A DNA stretch of 8,306 bases from Oscillospiraceae bacterium (lineage in GTDB: Bacteria; Bacillota; Clostridia; Oscillospirales; Oscillospiraceae): assembly GCA_017620315.1 (NCBI GenBank), contig JAFZQQ010000418.1:1-8306 (forward strand), written 5' to 3'. The notes beneath the pieces were generated by a model, which did no database searches, was not told where the DNA came from, and was given only the letters and a program-made list of their open reading frames with translations. Numbering within the stretch: the first letter of the stretch is position 1; each line of letters begins with the position of its first letter. Of the stretch, positions 6,595 through 8,306 are shown piece after piece. Both the position numbers and the translations under genes were made by a program.

Positions 6595-7569
6595 TCAGAA
6601 CAGCGAGCTTTCCGAATCTATCCGCTTGACAACGGCATTTGCGAGCATGATGCAGACAAAGCCGATAACATTCTGCAGAAGACCCGCCGCGCTGCTCTGA
6701 CCGATGTTGCCGGTTGTTAAGAAGACACGGTAGATATATGTATCGATGACCTGAGTGACCGAGAACAGAGCTCCGTTTTGCATCGGCACGTTGTAGAACA
6801 GTCCGAAGTCGGCCGCGAAGATCTTACCGACATTGAGGATGAGCAGGATGCTAATCATCGTGCGCAGATGCGGCAGCGTGATATAGCGTATCTGCTGCCA
6901 TTTGGTCGCGCCATCGATCGCCGCCGCTTCATACTGGCTGGCGTCGATCCCAGTGATCGCGGCGAGGTAAAGCACCGTGGAATAACCGACGTTTTTCCAT
7001 AGATTCGCGAAGATGATGATGGCCGGCCACGGCTTTGTCGTCGTGTACCAGGAGATGACCTCCTTGCCCGCCGCGGCCTGCGCCGCCGGTATCACGCCGT
7101 ACTGGGCATCGATGAAGGCGTTGAGGAAGTAGCTGACAACGACCCACGAGAGGAAGTAGGGGAAGAACATCATCGTCTGATAGGTCTTGGCGAAGAACTT
7201 CTTCGTGAACTCGTTCATCATGATCGCGAGCACCACGGGGATGATCGCACCGAGTATGATGAACACGATGTTGTACAGCAGCGTGTTTCGTATTGCGACG
7301 AGTGCCTGGTCGGTCTTGAAGATGAACTCAAAGTTCTTCAGTCCCGCCCACTTGCTGTTGACAAGATTATTCCAGAAGGTCGGGTTTTTGGGGAAGATCT
7401 TGTAGTTCTTAAAGGCAAGCACGATGCCTCCGATGGGAAGATAGCGCAGCAACAACAGCCAGATCGCCGCAGGTGCCACCATTGTCAGCAGTGCAAGCGT
7501 TTTTTTGTTCCGCTGGAACCAGTTAGGCGTCAGAGATGCGCTGCCGGGGTGAGATGTTTGGTTGTTCAT
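6595..7569 (-). CDS. Sugar ABC transporter permease, CUT1 family, LplB-like
   Basis: This 324-residue permease is the first gene of the transport operon. After a polar N-terminus (about 23 residues) come hydrophobic segments near 24-52, 93-118, 131-153, 181-207, 235-255 and 295-314, giving six spans. The LPIGGIVLAFKNYK segment at 44-57 and the EAA loop (EAAAIDGATKW from Glu214, Gly220, then IRYITLPHLRTMI) are typical of LplB/YtcP-type polysaccharide and oligosaccharide permeases. I place the start at the ATG 7567-7569, because GGAGG (7576-7580) lies 6 bases before it. A longer open frame reaches an ATG at 7611, but the extra 14 residues match no family feature and lack a ribosome site. The likely partners are the LplC-like permease and the lipoprotein downstream. 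No ATPase is encoded nearby, so an MsmK-type shared ATPase elsewhere is probable. Confidence 0.92.
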   Translation of the reverse strand: MNNQTSHPGSASLTPNWFQRNKKTLALLTMVAPAAIWLLLLRYLPIGGIVLAFKNYKIFPKNPTFWNNLVNSKWAGLKNFEFIFKTDQALVAIRNTLLYNIVFIILGAIIPVVLAIMMNEFTKKFFAKTYQTMMFFPYFLSWVVVSYFLNAFIDAQYGVIPAAQAAAGKEVISWYTTTKPWPAIIIFANLWKNVGYSTVLYLAAITGIDASQYEAAAIDGATKWQQIRYITLPHLRTMISILLILNVGKIFAADFGLFYNVPMQNGALFSVTQVIDTYIYRVFLTTGNIGQSSAAGLLQNVIGFVCIMLANAVVKRIDSESSLF

Positions 7570-7592
7570 AGATGCCCTCCCTGTATCTTCAA

Positions 7593-7612
7593 TTTGCACA
7601 AAACACAGCAAA
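7593..7612. repeat. Inverted repeat in the leader of the transport operon
   Basis: TTTGC (7593-7597) and GCAAA (7608-7612) flank a 10-base spacer, between the predicted transcription start and the ribosome binding site of the first permease gene. It could be a weak operator or a small leader hairpin; chance is also possible. Confidence 0.25.
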
Positions 7613-7634
7613 CCACATTTCTTGATTTGAGTTT

Positions 7635-7663
7635 ATTGTACCAAAAACTTGCCGCTCTGTCTT
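7635..7663 (-). promoter_or_regulatory. Candidate promoter of the permease/binding-protein operon
   Basis: On the minus strand AAGACA (7658-7663) matches four of six -35 positions. It is followed after 17 bases by TACAAT (7635-7640, five of six for the -10). A TGG directly before the -10 gives an extended -10. The start would fall near 7628, about 60 bases before the ATG at 7569. The position just after the upstream gene's terminator is right for a new operon. Confidence 0.6.
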
Positions 7664-7671
7664 GTCGCGGC
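7651..7671. repeat. Inverted repeat centred on the -35 box (possible operator)
   Basis: GCCGC (7651-7655) and GCGGC (7667-7671) with an 11-base spacer enclose the predicted -35 hexamer of the transport operon. A regulator bound there would block the promoter. On the plus strand a T-rich run follows, giving a terminator-like look, but the stem is only 5 bp and there is no plus-strand gene to end. Confidence 0.3.
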
Positions 7672-7691
7672 TTTGCTTTTTTTTGCCTGCG

Positions 7692-7711
7692 CTTGTGCGA
7701 TTCGGTACAAG
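7692..7711. repeat. Imperfect 20-bp palindrome upstream of the transport promoter
   Basis: CTTGT (7692-7696) and ACAAG (7707-7711) flank a 10-base core that has one further symmetric pair. It lies about 30 bases upstream of the -35 box, where an activator could bind. It does not match the CcpA cre consensus, since the centre is not CG. Assignment is tentative. Confidence 0.3.
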
Positions 7712-7726
7712 AGAGGGCAAGATATG

Positions 7727-7765
7727 AAAAAAGAGACGGAACCGTTTGACATGATCCGCCTCTTT
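7727..7765 (-). terminator. Intrinsic terminator of the upstream binding-protein gene
   Basis: On the minus strand AAAGAGGCGGA (7755-7765) pairs with TCCGTCTCTTT (7730-7740). This is an 11-bp stem with one G-U pair and a 14-base loop, ending in six T residues (7727-7732). It lies 67 bases after the stop codon of the partial solute-binding protein and isolates that gene from the next promoter. Confidence 0.85.
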
Positions 7766-7832
7766 AATGCCACCATATTATATAATACTCGTTCTGTTTG
7801 TCGCTGCCCGTCAAGATAAGACCGTTGTTCAT

Positions 7833-8306
7833 TCAGCCTTCACTGTTTGCACGCATTGCCGCCTCGACAACGTCCTCGGCGCTCATCTGGCCGACAACGC
7901 ATTTTTGGATGCCGGCGAAAAGCTCGCTCTTTGCCTCGCTTGAGATCATGTCCTGCACCGCGCCGACGATGCCGGTGATCTGCGAATTGGTCTCCGCCGC
8001 CGACCGCTGTATCGCGTTGAGCCCGGTGGGGATCACACCGTCGACCAGCGCGGTGACCTCCGTGGTGATGAAGGTGCCAAGCACCTCCTCCGAGGTCATG
8101 TGGAACACAAAGGAGACTGCGGCTGCGCGCTTTTGCGGGTCGTTCCATGCCTTGCGGGTGATGTAATAACCCATCGAAATGCCGCCGATGGCCTCCGTTG
8201 CCTTCCGGCCGCCCTTGCCCGGAACGAAGGACACCACATAGTCGCTCAGATGCTCGGGATAGAAAGTCGTCAGATAGCCGACCTTCCAGGACCCGTCGAT
8301 CATACA
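7833..8306 (-). CDS. Extracellular solute-binding protein, C-terminal part (5' end outside window)
   Basis: The last 157 residues of an ABC transporter substrate-binding protein; the frame is open through the right edge, so the methionine at 8301-8303 is internal and not the start. Features typical of the C-terminal lobe of family 1 sugar-binding proteins are the MIDGSWKVGYL segment (binding-cleft strand), the GGISMGYYITRKAWNDPQKRAAAVSFVFHMTSEE segment (expected conserved helix after the hinge) and a helical tail with QMSAEDVVEAA. It is a different protein from the lipoprotein at 3986-5578: it lacks the DUF3502-like tail. Ligand unknown. The gene is closed by its own terminator, so it probably belongs to another transport unit extending to the right. 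The fold call is good; the sugar specificity is open. Confidence 0.82.
   Translation of the reverse strand, partial: CMIDGSWKVGYLTTFYPEHLSDYVVSFVPGKGGRKATEAIGGISMGYYITRKAWNDPQKRAAAVSFVFHMTSEEVLGTFITTEVTALVDGVIPTGLNAIQRSAAETNSQITGIVGAVQDMISSEAKSELFAGIQKCVVGQMSAEDVVEAAMRANSEG

Noticed and set aside
5662..6720. Long plus-strand open frame (352 codons) opposite the permease genes
   Set aside because: It mirrors the LplC-like permease, whose EAA loop, membrane spans and ribosome site are clear. The plus-strand product is a charged, low-complexity shadow without a recognisable domain.
7570..7611. Upstream extension of the LplB-like permease to an ATG at 7611
   Set aside because: The ATG at 7569 has a GGAGG at proper spacing, while the extra 14 codons lie in the predicted leader RNA.
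7746..7788. Plus-strand TTGACA (7746-7751) and TATAAT-like AT-rich stretch as a promoter
   Set aside because: The spacing between the boxes is far over 17 bases, the TTGACA is in the loop of a minus-strand terminator, and no plus-strand gene follows.
1..8306. CRISPR repeats, transposon ends, tRNA or phage-like genes
   Set aside because: Reading both strands, I saw no regularly spaced repeats, transposase motifs, tRNA-like cloverleaf or phage protein; the window is filled by ordinary sugar-metabolism genes.

Overview
The window looks like chromosomal DNA from a fairly GC-rich Gram-positive anaerobe, most likely a gut-type member of the Clostridia. This is inferred from strong AGGAGG-type ribosome binding sites, a classical lipoprotein signal, a DUF624/YesL-like membrane protein, and CUT1 sugar-transporter genes of the LplB/LplC style. 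The species cannot be named from the sequence alone. All the genes point to carbohydrate uptake and use. I see no mobile element, CRISPR array, tRNA, rRNA or phage gene.

Left part, plus strand (1-1982). The window opens inside the 3' end of a GH94 family glycoside phosphorylase. Fifteen bases later comes an intact alpha-D-phosphohexomutase (phosphoglucomutase type), followed by a hairpin terminator. GH94 enzymes split beta-linked disaccharides with phosphate and release alpha-glucose 1-phosphate (or its GlcNAc equivalent). The mutase would then make the 6-phosphate for glycolysis, so the pair forms a simple phosphorolytic catabolic module.

Middle part, plus strand (about 2017-3962). A good promoter candidate leads into a two-gene operon. 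It encodes a DUF624 (YesL-like) membrane protein and an Eis-type GNAT acetyltransferase, joined by an ATGA stop/start overlap. A 17-bp perfect hairpin with a 4-base loop follows. It lies between convergent genes and probably stops transcription from both sides.

Right part, minus strand (8306 down to 3986). At the edge is the 3' end of one extracellular solute-binding protein, closed by its own terminator. A promoter region with several short inverted repeats follows, and then a complete CUT1 transport operon: LplB-like permease, LplC-like permease, and a substrate-binding lipoprotein with a DUF3502-like C-terminus. No ABC ATPase gene is present, so the permeases probably use an ATPase encoded elsewhere, as is common in this family.

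I did not find a convincing new biological system. The points most worth checking are the specificity of the GH94/mutase pair and whether it is served by the adjacent transporter, the coupling of a YesL-like protein to an Eis-like acetyltransferase, and the candidate operators in the two promoter regions.
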